Positions 33,280-44,040 of a DNA stretch of 64,000 nucleotides are shown one piece after another. How positions within the stretch are numbered: the first letter of the stretch is position 1; the number at the start of each line of letters is the position of its first letter. The notes below the pieces were generated by a model. The model ran no database searches. It saw nothing but the letters and a program-made list of their open reading frames with translations, and was not told the origin of the DNA. The translations under genes were made by a program, and so were the position numbers. Origin of the DNA: Achatina immaculata (taxonomy: Eukaryota; Mollusca; Gastropoda; Stylommatophora; Achatinidae); assembly GCA_009760885.1 (NCBI GenBank), contig CM019721.1:24033974-24097973 (forward strand), read 5' to 3'.

Positions 33280-33309
<30 letters not shown>
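33247..33309. repeat. (GAA)n microsatellite
   Basis: Pure (GAA)n of about 20 units, starting where the shared repeat at 33195-33262 ends (GCGGAGAAGAAG). Confidence 0.95.
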
Positions 33310-33310
<1 letters not shown>

Positions 33311-33875
33311 CGACTTTTGCCCTGACTTCCACAAAAAGGGGAGGCAAACCGAATACAGGGGAACAAACAAGAAACAATATAACATAATATAACTCAGAAA
33401 CAACCCACAGCATAACCACATCATGCAATACAAGGGGTACACTGGTTGATAACTTACGCTCTACACAGAGATGAATATCGAGCAACGGTTATCAAGAACT
33501 AGTGTTAATACCAGCCGACAAGGACAGGCCTCTAGAGAGCCCATGTGATCGATGACTTCCAAAATGGAGGCAGAGAAAGAAAAGAGGAAAAAAAAGGGCT
33601 TTAATCACTCCTTTGAAACAACATTCCTTCCCTCTCCGTCGTTGCATCTCTCGTCCCTTCATTATCTTTCTCATATTTCCTTAACGCGATGACTGACAAA
33701 AAGCAGGCCCCAACTGTTGCTTGGCTTCCTGTACGTGTTATCCTATTATACGTTGCGGGTTGTGTCAGCAGCTTGTCTCTCCTGGCTGGCTTCCTGCAAT
33801 TTACGGCTGTACTTTTCCTCTGTCTCATTCTCTCGGCAGATTTATATCATAGCTTCTCACAGTTACCTCCCGTTC
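33310..33875. other. Non-coding stretch
   Basis: Open frames of 60 to 106 codons on both strands overlap each other, and none shows domain features, splice sites or start context that convince me. Confidence 0.45.
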
Positions 33876-34600
33876 TATACAACTTTTATCTACCAGTAAT
33901 TCTCACAATTCTTGCTGGTCTTATAGAATCTTACCTAACAGTAATTCTCACAATTCTTTCTAGTTTTATGCAACTTTTATCCAACATGAATTCTCACAAT
34001 TCTTTCTAGTCTTATAGAATCTTACCTAACAGTAATTCTCACAATTCTTTCTAGTCTTATAGAATCTTACCTAACAGTAATTCTCACAATTCTTTCTAGT
34101 CTTACAGAACTTTAACTAACAGTAATTATCACAATTCGTTCCAGTCTTACAGAACTTTAACTAACAGTAATTATCACAATTCTTTCTAGTTTTATGCAAC
34201 TTTTATCTAACAGTAATTCTCACAATTAGTTCCAGTCTTATATAAGTTTAACTAACAGTAATTCTCACAATTAGTTCCAGTCTTATATAAGTTTAACTAA
34301 CAGTAATTCTCACAATTAGTTCCAGTCTTATATAAGTTTAACTAACAGTAATTCTCACAATTCTTTCCAGTTTTATGCAACTTTTATCTAACAATAATGA
34401 TCACAATTCTTTTTAGTCTTATAGAACTGTCATCTAAAAGTAATCCTCAAAATTCTTTCTCGTTTTATAGAACTTTAACTTACAGTAAATTATTCGAATT
34501 CTTTCTAGTCTTATAGAACTTTAACTTACAGTAATTATTAGAATTCTTTCTATTCTTATAGAACTTTAACTTACAGTAATTATCGGAATTCTTCCCCATG
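33876..34600. repeat. Minisatellite, ~45-bp unit, ~16 copies
   Basis: The unit core is CTAACAGTAATTCTCACAAT followed by TCTTTCTAGTCTTATAGAA. Variants (TTAGTTCCAG, GTTTAACTAA) form runs of adjacent identical copies at about 34215-34350. The right end is degenerate. Confidence 0.9.
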
Positions 34601-34741
34601 TTAACGAACAGCAAGTCTCAGGGAATTCAATCAGTTTTTTTTTTTTGTAAGCGTGTAATAAAATTGATTTTGTCCAGCATGTTGTTCCACATCTTGAATA
34701 TATACCCACAACAGACATCACTTGCAAACCAGAAGTCTATT

Positions 34742-34880
34742 ATTTGAGGTACCGGATAGCGTCGGCGATCAAGCTTCTTGTACGGTCCTTAAGGCTTCCG
34801 TTTAGTTCAGATGCTTGTGTGTGTGTTTTTTTTTCCCGACACTTGATCAGCCCGCTAAGATACTTCTTTAAGTACCTCTA
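34742..34880 (-). mobile_element. LINE-like tail fragment (family shared with 48.9 kb)
   Basis: The segment GCGTCGGCGATCAAGCTTCT and CACTTGATCAGCCCGC align with CAGCGTCGACGATCACGTTT and CACCTGATCAGTCC at 48935-49035. Both lie in the same orientation, and both are followed by tandem repeats within a few hundred bases. In the minus direction the longer copy reads like the C-terminal part of a LINE protein. Confidence 0.6.
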
Positions 34881-34904
34881 CGTCTTTTTTTCTGTCTGTT
34901 TAGA

Positions 34905-36258
34905 GTATCTGTTGCATCTATTCACTCCTGTCTGTCTAGGGTATGTGTTGCATCTATTCACTGCTGTCTGTCTAGGGTATGTGTTGCATCTATTCACTGC
35001 TGTCTGTCTAGGGTATTTGTTGCATCTATTCACTGCTGTCTGTCTAGGGTATGTGTTGCATCTATTCATTGCTGTCTGTCTAAGGTATTTGTTGCATCTA
35101 TTCATTGCTGTCTGTCTAAGATATTTGTTGCATCTATTCATTGCTGTCTGTCTAAGATATTTGTTGCATCTATTCATTGCTGTCTGTCTAGGGTATCTGT
35201 TGCATCTATTCATTGTTGTATGTCCAGGGTATATGTTACATCTATTCACTGCTGTCTGTCTAGGGTATCTGTTGCATCTATTCACTGCTGTCTGTCTAGG
35301 GTATCTGTTGCATCTATTCACTGCTGTCTGTCTAGGGTATCTGTTGCATCTATTCACTGCTGTCTGTTCAGGGTATTTGTTGCATCTATTCATTGCTGTC
35401 TGTCTAAGATATTTGTTGCATCTATTCATTGCTGTCTGTCTAAGATATTTGTTGCATCTATTCATTGCTGTCTGTCTAGGGTATCTGTTGCATCTATTCA
35501 TTGTTGTATGTCCAGGGTATATGTTACATCTATTCACTGCTGTCTGTCTAGGGTATCTGTTGCATCTATTCACTGCTGTCTGTCTAGGGTATCTGTTGCA
35601 TCTATTCACTGCTGTCTGTCTAGGGTATCTGTTGCATCTATTCACTGCTGTCTGTTCAGGGTATCTGTTGCATCTATTCACTGCTGTCTGCCTAGGGTAT
35701 CTGTTGCATCTATTAACTGCTGTCTGTCTAGGGTATCTGTTGCATCTATTCACTGCTGTCTGCCTAGGGTATCTGTTGCATCTATTCATTGTTGTATGTC
35801 CAGGGTATCTGTTGCATCTATTCACTGTTGTCTGTCTAGGGTATCTGTTGCATCTATTCACTGCTGTCTGTCCAAGGTATCTGTTGCATCTATTCACTGC
35901 TGTCTGTCTAGGGTATCTGTTGCATCTATTCACTGCTGTCTGTCTAGGGTATCTGTTGCATCTTTTCACTGCTGTCTGTCTAGGGTATCTGTTGGATCTA
36001 TTCACTGCTGTCTGTCTAGGGTATCTGTTGCATCTAGTCACTGCTGTCTGTCCAGGGTATCTGTTGCATCTATTCACTGCTGTCTGTCCAGGGTATCTGT
36101 TGCATCTATTCACTGCTGCCTGTCCAGGGTATCTTGTATCTATTCACTGCTGTCTGTCTAGGGTATCTGTTGCACCTATTCACTGCTGTCTTTCTAGGGT
36201 ATCTGTTGCATCTATTCACTGCTGTCTGTCTAGGGTATCTGTTGCATCTATTCACTGA
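34905..36258. repeat. Minisatellite, 36-bp unit, ~37 copies
   Basis: The unit core is TGTTGCATCTATTCACTGCT with GTCTGTCTAGGGTATC. It is a multiple of 3 and the consensus has no stop in several frames, so frames of 504 and 313 codons (plus) and 411 codons (minus) run through it with a 12-residue period (YLLHLFTAVCLG; NRCNRYPRQTAV). A block of about eight units near 35060-35230 is repeated near 35390-35530, showing internal segmental duplication. I treat the frames as non-genes. Confidence 0.94.
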
Positions 36259-36630
36259 ACCGTGAAGAATGATTTGACAATGTGATTATGGTGCAGCGAG
36301 TGTTTCCTTTTGCCTTCCGCTAGAAGTCTGTGGGGGGTGAGGGGAGGGGGAGGAGCAGAATTAATTTTGCTATTTGCATAATTTGTTAACAACGAGTTCA
36401 TGAATCACACGTTACTGATTGGCCTCTACAATCTGTGTAGACCAATCAGAGCTCTTGAACCATGGAAATCAGATCGGCTATTTATATACGAGCTAAAGTT
36501 AGGAGGGATTTAATGAATATTTATTTCAGTATCAATTATGTCCCCTGTCTAGATAAAAACCTCTTTCATTCAACCGTGTGTGTTTTGTGCATCAACCAAG
36601 TGCAAATAATGGGCACTTCAGAAATCTGAG
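36259..36630 (+). promoter_or_regulatory. Promoter-like cluster: octamer, CCAAT inverted repeat, TATA
   Basis: An octamer ATTTGCAT lies at 36372-36379. An inverted pair CTGATTGG ... CCAATCAG (36415-36449) puts CCAAT boxes on both strands, with arms extending to about 15 bp with mismatches. A TATA-like TATTTATATA lies at about 36479-36488. Order and spacing look like a pol II promoter firing rightwards, but no first exon is visible downstream. It could also be an old mobile-element promoter. Confidence 0.4.
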
Positions 36631-37105
36631 TTTCTGTTGTGACATGAAAGGTACAGGTAAACCTGACAGGAATCTAAGAGATACTTTGTGTCAGTATTTT
36701 CCTTGACCTTTAAGCACACCGGAAGATGACGTTTTATCGGTATATGGGTTATTAAGTCTGCTACCTAGCACACGTCACTGAAAGTTAGGACGTGAAAGTT
36801 GGTCGTTTGGTCACGTGACTGAGTTGTTACCGAACTTGGTCACGAGAGGGTTTTGGTCGGCGTTGTTGGAAACAGAACAGCTGCGTGGAGTCTACAGGAT
36901 GAGCACATGGAAGTATGCGACGTCTGTGTCTACATGAGTGATGGGAAAGTGATTAAACATGGAGTACATACACACGCGAGATCTTGGAGCTCTGGACTCA
37001 TGCTTGGACATGTTCTTCAATGTAAAGGTTGTTCCTGAGTCGCGGTCCAAGTCAACATGAACTGTTCGCTTGTTTGGAAGTTGCTTTACGTTGAGCTGCC
37101 AGTAC
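36631..37105. other. Non-coding; SINE-body fragment
   Basis: At about 36685-36740 TATTTTCCTTGACCTTTAAG and GGAAGATGACG match body words of the SINE at 19.2-19.5 kb and pieces near 11.9 and 15.8 kb. A 61-codon plus-strand frame at 36853 is unremarkable. Confidence 0.45.
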
Positions 37106-37117
37106 TAACAACATGGG

Positions 37118-37257
37118 TCATCACACATACCATGAGCATGCACTGTGCAGCATGAAGAGGAGACCTGCACATCATGCCTGGCCGTCTATCACACATACCA
37201 TGAGCACACAAAGTGCAGCATGAAGGGGAGACCTGTACATCATGCCTGGCCGTCTAT
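37118..37257. repeat. Tandem duplication, 68-bp unit, 2 copies
   Basis: Two copies share TCACACATACCATGAGCA and ACATCATGCCTGGCCGTCTA with a few substitutions. Confidence 0.85.
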
Positions 37258-37390
37258 CCGTTACCACCTGTAGAAACTCCAGGTACCCATATATACCGCT
37301 GGCTGAATCAGCCGCCTTAGGGCAGACTCAAATCAGTGATCTCAGGCCAAGAGAAGCAAGTGCCTAACTGCTGCTCTACCCAGGCATTCA
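37258..37390 (-). repeat. tRNA-like SINE, minus strand
   Basis: Reading minus, TGGGTAGAGCAGCAGTTAGG is an A-box-like start, with a B-box-like GATTTGAGTCTGC about 35 bp on and GGGTACCTGGAGTTTCTAC in the body. Word content links it to the SINE pieces at 15.8 and 25.7 kb. Confidence 0.6.
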
Positions 37391-37755
37391 TACTTTAGTC
37401 TCACGATAACTGTTTAACATTATGATTTAGCTATTAATAGAAGAGAAAGGAAAATAACAAGAAAAGAACAAGAACAGAAGAAGAAAAAAGAAAAGAAAAG
37501 AAGGGAAAAGAAAGCAAAGGAAAAGAAGAAAAAAAAAAGAAAAGGAACAGGAAAAAAAAGAAAAGGAATTTTAAAAAAAGAAAAGAAAAGGAAAAACGAA
37601 AACAAAGAAAAAAAGGAAAGAAAGAAAGGGAGAAGAAAAACAAGAAAATAAAAAAGGAAGAAAAGGAAAAAAACAAGAAATGAAAAAAGAAAAGAAAAAA
37701 GGAAGAAAAGGAAAAAAAAACAACAAAAGAAAAGAAAAGAAAAGGAAGAAAAACT
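37391..37755. repeat. Purine-rich A/GAAA tract
   Basis: From about 37440 to 37750 the plus strand is almost pure purine with AAAAGAAAAGG words. Frames are Phe/Leu/Ser or Lys-rich artefacts. Confidence 0.9.
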
Positions 37756-37964
37756 TCAATCTCCGCCCGATCAGAAGTTATCATTTTGTCATAACTTGGG
37801 ATGGCAACCCAACGGCTAGCCCCAGTTCTACACGCATACAAATATGCGATACTCAAGTGTTATCTTCATCACTGTCAGACCTACAAGGAGAAAGTCTGGA
37901 GATAACTAACACCGGGGGGTGGGGGTGGGGGGGGGGGAACACATACAACTATGACCAGGGACCC
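37756..37964. other. Non-coding; G-run
   Basis: A G-rich run lies at about 37913-37938. No exon was recognised. Confidence 0.5.
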
Positions 37965-38640
37965 AGTTAGTGGAAAACAGATATAAACATCTTTGAGCAT
38001 GAAACGATTAGGTGGCAAAGATATATAAACAGATGATCATGAGCTACATTACAGAAAAAAATATATAAACATACATAACTAAGAAACGAGAAGATAGAAA
38101 ACATATATAACTACACATGACCAGGTGCTGAATCACTGGAAAACACACAGAAACATAAGCGATCAGAAAACGAGGAGATGGAAAACATTCACACACATGA
38201 CTAGGAAACGATCAGATTGAAAATAAATATAAACACAAGGGATCGAGTTAGGTGAAAACATATAAACACATATAACATGGAAACGATAAAATGGAAGACA
38301 GATATAAACACCATGACAAGGAAAAAAACTGAATGGAAAACAGTTATAAATACATATAACACGGAAACGATAAAATGGAAAACAGATATAAACACTATGA
38401 TAAGGAAACACGTGACTGGAAAACAGATATAAATACATAACACGGAAAAAGAGAGAATGAAAAACAGATGTCAACACTATGACAAGGAAACAACTGAATG
38501 GAAATCAGATATAAAGGACGGAAAAAGAGAGAACGGAAAACAGATATAAACGCGCATAACACGGACAAATATGGAATGGAAAACATCAACAAACGTGACA
38601 AGAAAACGAGTGAATGGAAACAGACAGACACACACAAACA
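37965..38640. repeat. Degenerate tandem repeat, ~50-60 bp
   Basis: Units share AATGGAAAACAGATATAAAC with variable spacers (ATGACAAGGAAAC, CATAACACGGAAA). The period is irregular, so this is an old or recombined array. Frames on both strands have a 15-20 residue pseudo-period. Confidence 0.75.
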
Positions 38641-39464
38641 TACAAACAAACACACAACCAGGAGCAGAATTTGTGGGAAACAAAAGAGACAAGAGTCAAG
38701 AATAGAATTAGCGGCAAACAAAACCAGACAAAATCAGGAATCGAATTGGCGGACAGCAAAACAGACAGGATCAAGAAGCAAAATTATTGGAGCACTGACT
38801 TTAAAACAACAACCGTGACTGCTGTACTGATAAATTATGATCTTAAGCAAAGCTAGCTTCCACTCTCGTAAAAAAAGAAACAAACAAACTATTTCACGTC
38901 AGCTTCCCGCGAGCTAATTTTCTTTCTTCCCTCTACATATCACTCCTATCCTTCTCCCTCCAGTGCCACCTCATTAAGGGCCTTTAAAAAAAGCGAGGCT
39001 GAGCTCATCTGCAAATCCTCCTCGCATTTAAACAGGAATTCAAAATGAAGCCAACGCCATGATTTTGGTTTTTTTTTTTCAAACTGAGAAGCCCCTATCT
39101 TTGTCTCCCATCTCTTTCATCAATTACAGGTTCATGGCAAGATTATAAAACCACTTTCGCTTGGCGAACTTGCCAATCAATTTATTCACAGAATCAACAA
39201 AATGGTTTGCTAGATTATATTTTGGCGTGTTATACTTTCCTGCAAATGTCACTCTGACCTGGCAAGAGAGGACATGATTATCCAAACAATGACACAATTA
39301 TCTGATATGTACCGAATACACGGAGTCTGACATGTTCAGGTGAATTATCAGTATTAGATATTCTGACTTACCTGAATATTAATTCGAATGGTGGATTCAT
39401 AGAAAAAAAAAAAAAAAAGAACTCTATGGTAAAAATAGGCACGAAATTGTTGCTATAAGTGTTC
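38641..39464. other. Non-coding; possible conserved regulatory block
   Basis: From about 38890 to 39220 the sequence is complex and non-repetitive, with a POU-octamer-like ATCTGCAAAT at 39008 and TTTAAACAGG. A poly-A run lies near 39404-39418. No splice-bounded frame was found. Confidence 0.4.
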
Positions 39465-39790
39465 TTATTCAGAGCAGATCAGACACTGTAACGCCAATAG
39501 GCGTAGACGGTTACCTCTCTCCATCTCGCTCGATCCTCCGTGTCGCGAATCAATTCGATTGCTGCTTTCCCGCCAAACCATGCAGTCAAGGCCATCCAGG
39601 TGTTTCTGTCTTCTCCGCCATCTTTTGCCAGTTATCTTTCCAGTCATGACCAACTTTTCGAGACCTTTACGTCTTCTGATGTGTCCGAGAAACTCTGGTT
39701 GTCTTTGTCTTATGTAAGGCACTAGTTTGAGATGCTTCTTTGCCTGCTGTAATAACTCTTTAACTGTCTTTTTTTGGCTATTCATTATAT
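39465..39790 (-). mobile_element. LINE C-terminal fragment, separate family
   Basis: The minus-strand frame reads KHLKLVPYIRQRQPEFLGHI, then RRKGLEKLVMTGKITGKRW and a DR/RW-like end. This has the layout of a LINE C-terminal tail (FLGH..R...LE.....G...G.R.R). Residues differ from the RTE-like family, so it is another family. No RT domain remains. Confidence 0.7.
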
Positions 39791-40374
39791 GTGAAGCATC
39801 CTTCTAAAGAACCTCATTGAGTACTCTTTATTCTGTTTTCTAATTTATTATTACATTTAAATACCAACGTTTATATAATTTCTTACGCACAAACAAGCAC
39901 TGTCGTAGAAATCTCTAAAGACACCACATACCAAACAGTTTGAGATTTCAGTATTTTCGTTAACACGAAATCTGGATGAAATAACAGTCTGATACCAGAT
40001 GTAGATAATCAATGGGAAATATTTTAAATACTAGAAATGTTACTGTTTGAAATTAGTTTCGCTCCTCAAACAGAAAACATTGGAACTTCATAATGACTCT
40101 GCCGAAAGCCTGATATAACTCCAAGAATTAGCACCGTCGGTAAGCCACACCCGAAGGATGGCGTGTACTAAATTGCAGCCATGCTGGCTAGCAAGTGATG
40201 GTGTGTTAACACGGGTACACGGGTGCACATCTGTTCCGGTCCTCGTGGTTAAGCGCCAGCGCATGCACGGGGAGGCAGCACCACAGATAGCCTGCGGAAC
40301 TCATTCCTCGCCCGACCTGTTGCCTGGGTTATAACATCTCCGCCACGGCAGCGGCGGCCTACGACTTCCAAAAC
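39791..40374. other. Non-coding; shared old repeat
   Basis: The segment 40127-40180 is related to 29683-29730. Complex GC-rich sequence at 40200-40370 was not recognised. Confidence 0.45.
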
Positions 40375-40605
40375 ACGAACAGCTGCACCACGAACAGCTG
40401 CAACACGAACAGCTGCAACACAAACAGCTGCAACACGAACAGCTGCAACACGAACAGCTGCAACACGAACAGCTACACCACAAACAACTGCAACACGAAC
40501 AGCTGCAACACGAACAGCTACACCACAAACAACTGCAACACGAACAGCTGCACCACGAACAGCTGCACCAGGAACAGCTGCACCACGAACAGCTGCAACA
40601 ACAGC
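40375..40605. repeat. Minisatellite, 15-bp unit, ~15 copies
   Basis: The unit is CACGAACAGCTGCAA with CACCA and CACAA variants. A PvuII-like CAGCTG palindrome, also an E-box core CANNTG, recurs every 15 bp. The minus strand gives a frame of Ser-Cys-Cys repeats (CSCCSCSWC), a repeat artefact unless transcription is shown. Confidence 0.93.
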
Positions 40606-41110
40606 AACAACCTGAAGATAAGCTACTCAGAAGCGATGACGACTGTGCCCAAAGAGTGTCGGCCAAAGAGGGCCGGCCAAGACGATGTCCTAACTTTCCG
40701 CTGGGGCTGCCAGCACCAGGTCCCGGCTGGCTAACAGGACAGAGCTCGGCATGGCCTCAATAATGATGGGGTTTGTTGAGATGGTCTCTCTCTCTCTCTC
40801 TCTCTCTCTTTAAATCAACAGTCCAATTCGGCAAAATTGGGCTTCTGCATCTTTGCAGCGTGGGCTGTTAATAACACCCTACCTGTTGCAGTTTCACAGA
40901 GATAAAACAAGAAACGGAACTTAAGTTCTCAGAACAGAATAAAAGACAAAAAAGCTGCTATGTCCGTATTTCAGGTTTTAATTAAATATATCGGCCGATC
41001 TCATTCATTCCTGTGTAAACTAGAAAGAGATTATGCTGTGTTAAATTACGTTGTTCTTTTCTAATCTCGCTTTGCTGTACAATATCGAGGTTTTCTTCCC
41101 CTTCACGTAG
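40606..41110. other. Non-coding
   Basis: Includes GC-rich sequence at 40650-40760 loosely like 8700-8760 and 15490-15600, and a (CT)n run at 40781-40810. No exon was found. Confidence 0.45.
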
Positions 41111-41117
41111 CTAGAAG

Positions 41118-41530
41118 CAGCAAACAGTGGAGTTCCACTGCTAGGAGGAAATAAATCCATTGGAGCTCCATTACTAGGAGAAACAAACAGTCGAGTTCCA
41201 TTGCTAGGAGAAATAAACAGTGTAGTTCCATTGCTAGGAGAAATAAACAGTGGAGTTCCATTGCCAGGAGAAATAAACAGTGGAGTTCCATTGCTAGGAG
41301 AAATAAACAGTGGAGTTCCATTGTTAGGAGAAACAAACAGTGGAGTTCCATTGCCAGGAGAAATAAACAGTGGAGTTCCATTGCTAGGAGAAATAAACAG
41401 TGGAGTTCCATTGTTAGGAGAAACAAACAGTGGAGTTTCACTGCTAGGAGAAATAAACACTGGAGTTGCATTTGTTAAGAGAAACACACAGTGGAGTTCC
41501 ATTGCTAGGAGAAATAAACAGTGGACCTCC
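41118..41530. repeat. Minisatellite, 30-bp unit, ~14 copies
   Basis: The unit core is AGTGGAGTTCCATTGCTAGG with AGAAATAAAC. CATTGCCAGG and CATTGTTAGG variants recur in the same order, giving a 150-bp block seen twice (41251-41400 region). It stays open on both strands (GEINSGVPLL; ISPSNGTPLF). Confidence 0.93.
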
Positions 41531-41875
41531 ACTACTCGGAGCAGACAGGCAAGCACACAGGCAGACAGAAAGTTAGTGAAAAGAGAGAGAGAGGGAGGGA
41601 AGGAGGGAGGGAGAGAGAGAGAGAGAGAACGTCTTTAAAAGAAGACCGAAATCAAGTTGATGATAATGTCACTCACTTAAGAGAATAGAATTATGTCAGC
41701 GAGGAGCAACTTCTCATGGAGACATGATTATAAGCAGCAGCCAGTGCAGTCTGAGATTGTTAAAATATTAAAACCATATTATATACGTGTATCAAAGTTC
41801 TTATGTTTGGTGAAGAAATAATACAGGCAGATAATAATCTTGATAATAAATAAGGAAGGAAAGAACACTCTAACA
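41531..41875. other. Non-coding with (GA)n
   Basis: GA/GGA repeat at about 41583-41628, then AT-rich sequence. No exon was found. Confidence 0.5.
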
Positions 41876-42720
41876 TCATTCATCATTCATTTGCATGTCC
41901 CTTGCGGAACTTTGCCTCCCAAACTGCACTCCTGTAGGCCTCTCGGTTGTGAGCAAGATGGCCTGCTGCTGATGCATCCATTTGCAGATCGTCAACGATG
42001 TCTTGCAGCCATCTTCGTATTGGTCTTCCTCTCTTTCTTTTTCCCATTATGTACCCTTCCAAGACTGTCTTCTCTAAATTATCATGACGTTTAATGTGTC
42101 CAAAATATTTAAGTTTTCTCTCTTTAATCCTCTTTACTAGCCAGCCTTCTTCAATATTAAGTTCTTGTAGTATAGATATATTTGTTCTTTTTTGTGTCCA
42201 TGATATTTGGAGAACTCTTCTGTAACATTTACATTCAAAGGCAATTATGTGTTTCTCAGCTGTTCTGTTAAGTGTCCAGGTCTCACAGGCATATGTTGCG
42301 ATGGGAAAGATGCATGCCCTGAAAAATCTTATTTTTGTGGTTCTGTCTGCTCCTCGACACAGATTCTTGTTTTACTTTCTGAAGAGCGATAGATGTCCTC
42401 CTTTTAATTTCCCTCATTGTATCTCCATTATTAGTTAGTAATGATCCAAGATATTCAAAACTCTCCACTTCTTCAAGTTTTTCCTCATTGATACATACTT
42501 CAGTTGCCTTGTTTGTTTTGTCAGTTGTCATCACTTTAGTTTTCTTTGCATTAAGATAGAGGTTCTGCTCTTCGCTGTTCTTACGGAATGACATAATTAG
42601 TTTTTCCATCCTTTTTGTGTTGTGGGCAGTAATACTGTGTCATCAGTATATCTAATCTCTGGTATTTCATAACCTCCAATTGTTATATTGCTATATTGTT
42701 ATCTCATCACATCCTGGTAA
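41876..42720 (-). mobile_element. RTE-like LINE copy 5, internally deleted
   Basis: The minus strand contains the 3' end and C-terminal coding region with frameshifts (NLYLNAKKTKVMTTDKTNKA and others) back to the YADD region. At about 42690 the sequence jumps to TATCTCATCACATCCTGGT, which in the 27.0 kb copy lies about 630 bp further upstream. The copy therefore lost most of the RT core in one internal deletion. Substitutions show it is older than copies 1 and 3. Confidence 0.88.
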
Positions 42721-43410
42721 ACATACAGCTTTACGGCAATTATATACTCTCTAACAACATACAGCTTAATAACAATTACAGACCAACAACACACAGATTT
42801 GTAACAATTACAGACTAACAACATACAGCTTTATAACAATTACAGACTAACAACACACAGCTTTGTAACAATTACAGACTAACAACATACAGCTTTATAA
42901 CAATTACAGACTAACAACACACAGCTTTATAACAATTACAGACTAACAACACACAGCTTTACAGTAATAACAGACTCTCTAACAAAATACAGCTTTGCAA
43001 GAATCGCAGACTTTCTAACAACATTTCTACAACAATCACAGACTAACAACATACAGCTTTATAACAATTACAGACTAACAACACACAGCTTTACAGTAAT
43101 CATAGACCCTCTAACAACATACAGCTTTGCAAGAATCACAGACTTTCTAACAACATTTCTACAACAATCACAGACTAACAACACGCAGCTTTACAACAAT
43201 CACAGACTGTCTAACAAAACAGCTTTATATCAAACACAGACTCTCTAACAAAACAGCGTTATATCAAACACAGACTCTCTAACAAAACAGCGTTATATCA
43301 AACACAGACTCTCTAACAAAACAGCGTTATATCAAACACAGACTCTCTAACAAAACGGCTTTATATCAAACACAGACTCTCTAACAAAACACAACTTTAC
43401 AACAACTACA
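42720..43410. repeat. Minisatellite, ~33-bp units, ~20 copies in two sub-arrays
   Basis: The left part has AACAATTACAGACTAACAAC with ACACAGCTTTATA. The right part (about 43205-43400) switches to CTCTCTAACAAAACAGCGTT with ATATCAAACACAGA, about 34 bp. The two share the ACAGACT word and probably one ancestor. Confidence 0.88.
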
Positions 43411-43468
43411 GACTAATACCACACATACACGCATTTTGATAGTAAACTTTACAATATACAGACCCTAA

Positions 43469-43502
<34 letters not shown>

Positions 43503-43735
43503 ATAGTAATCTTTTCAACAACTATACCCTAACCAGACACACATATACAGAGTTTGGTAGTAAACTTTACAACTACTGACCTTAAACACACACACACACA
43601 CACTTTGATCGTAAACTTTACAACAATTACAGACACAAACCACACACATACACACATCTTACTTTGACAGTAAACTTTAGAGCAACTACGCACCCCTAAC
43701 CACACAAACACTCATACATCTTACTTTGATAGTGA
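43411..43735. repeat. (CA)n-containing degenerate tandem repeat
   Basis: Three or four units of about 70-120 bp each hold a (CA)n run and TTTGATAGTAAACTTTACAA. Spacing is irregular. Confidence 0.75.
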
Positions 43736-44040
43736 AGGCAAGCGACAGGGTTCTGGGACGCTTGGCAACCACGGTCATTCTCATCATCAAGGACGTCTTC
43801 TGGAGTCAAAAAATCTCCAAGCCGATCGCGGATTTACGATATCCCATCCTGGCCTGTTCAGCAGCACCACCACATTGGCCTGGTCGGTAAATCAGCCAGG
43901 ACTTCCTGGCATGTTCGGCCAAATACGTTATCCATAAATCACGGCCGGTTTTCTGTGTACTCGGTGATCCTATCTGGCCGAATGTCTGGATCCGCGGTGT
44001 GTTTGCTCTTGGACATTTCCGCAAGTTCGGAATCACGTGA
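43736..44040 (-). pseudogene. Possible decayed coding fragment
   Basis: On the minus strand one frame reads DSELAEMSKSKHTADPDI, PDRITEYTENRP, then after a stop FMDNVFGRTCQEVLADLPTR and, after two more stops, RDRLGDFLTPEDVLDDENDR. Composition and continuity suggest a former coding sequence with three in-frame stops. A second minus frame of 76 codons overlaps and is less protein-like. I cannot name the family, and no splice sites were established. It may also be a mobile-element relic. Confidence 0.3.

Noticed and set aside
34744..36258. 504-codon plus frame and 411-codon minus frame as repeat proteins
   Set aside because: Both result from a 36-bp unit without stops; opposite strands are equally open and no start, splice or signal context supports either.
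36853..37038. 61-codon plus frame downstream of the promoter-like cluster
   Set aside because: No recognisable domains, weak start context and no splice sites; kept only as non-coding.
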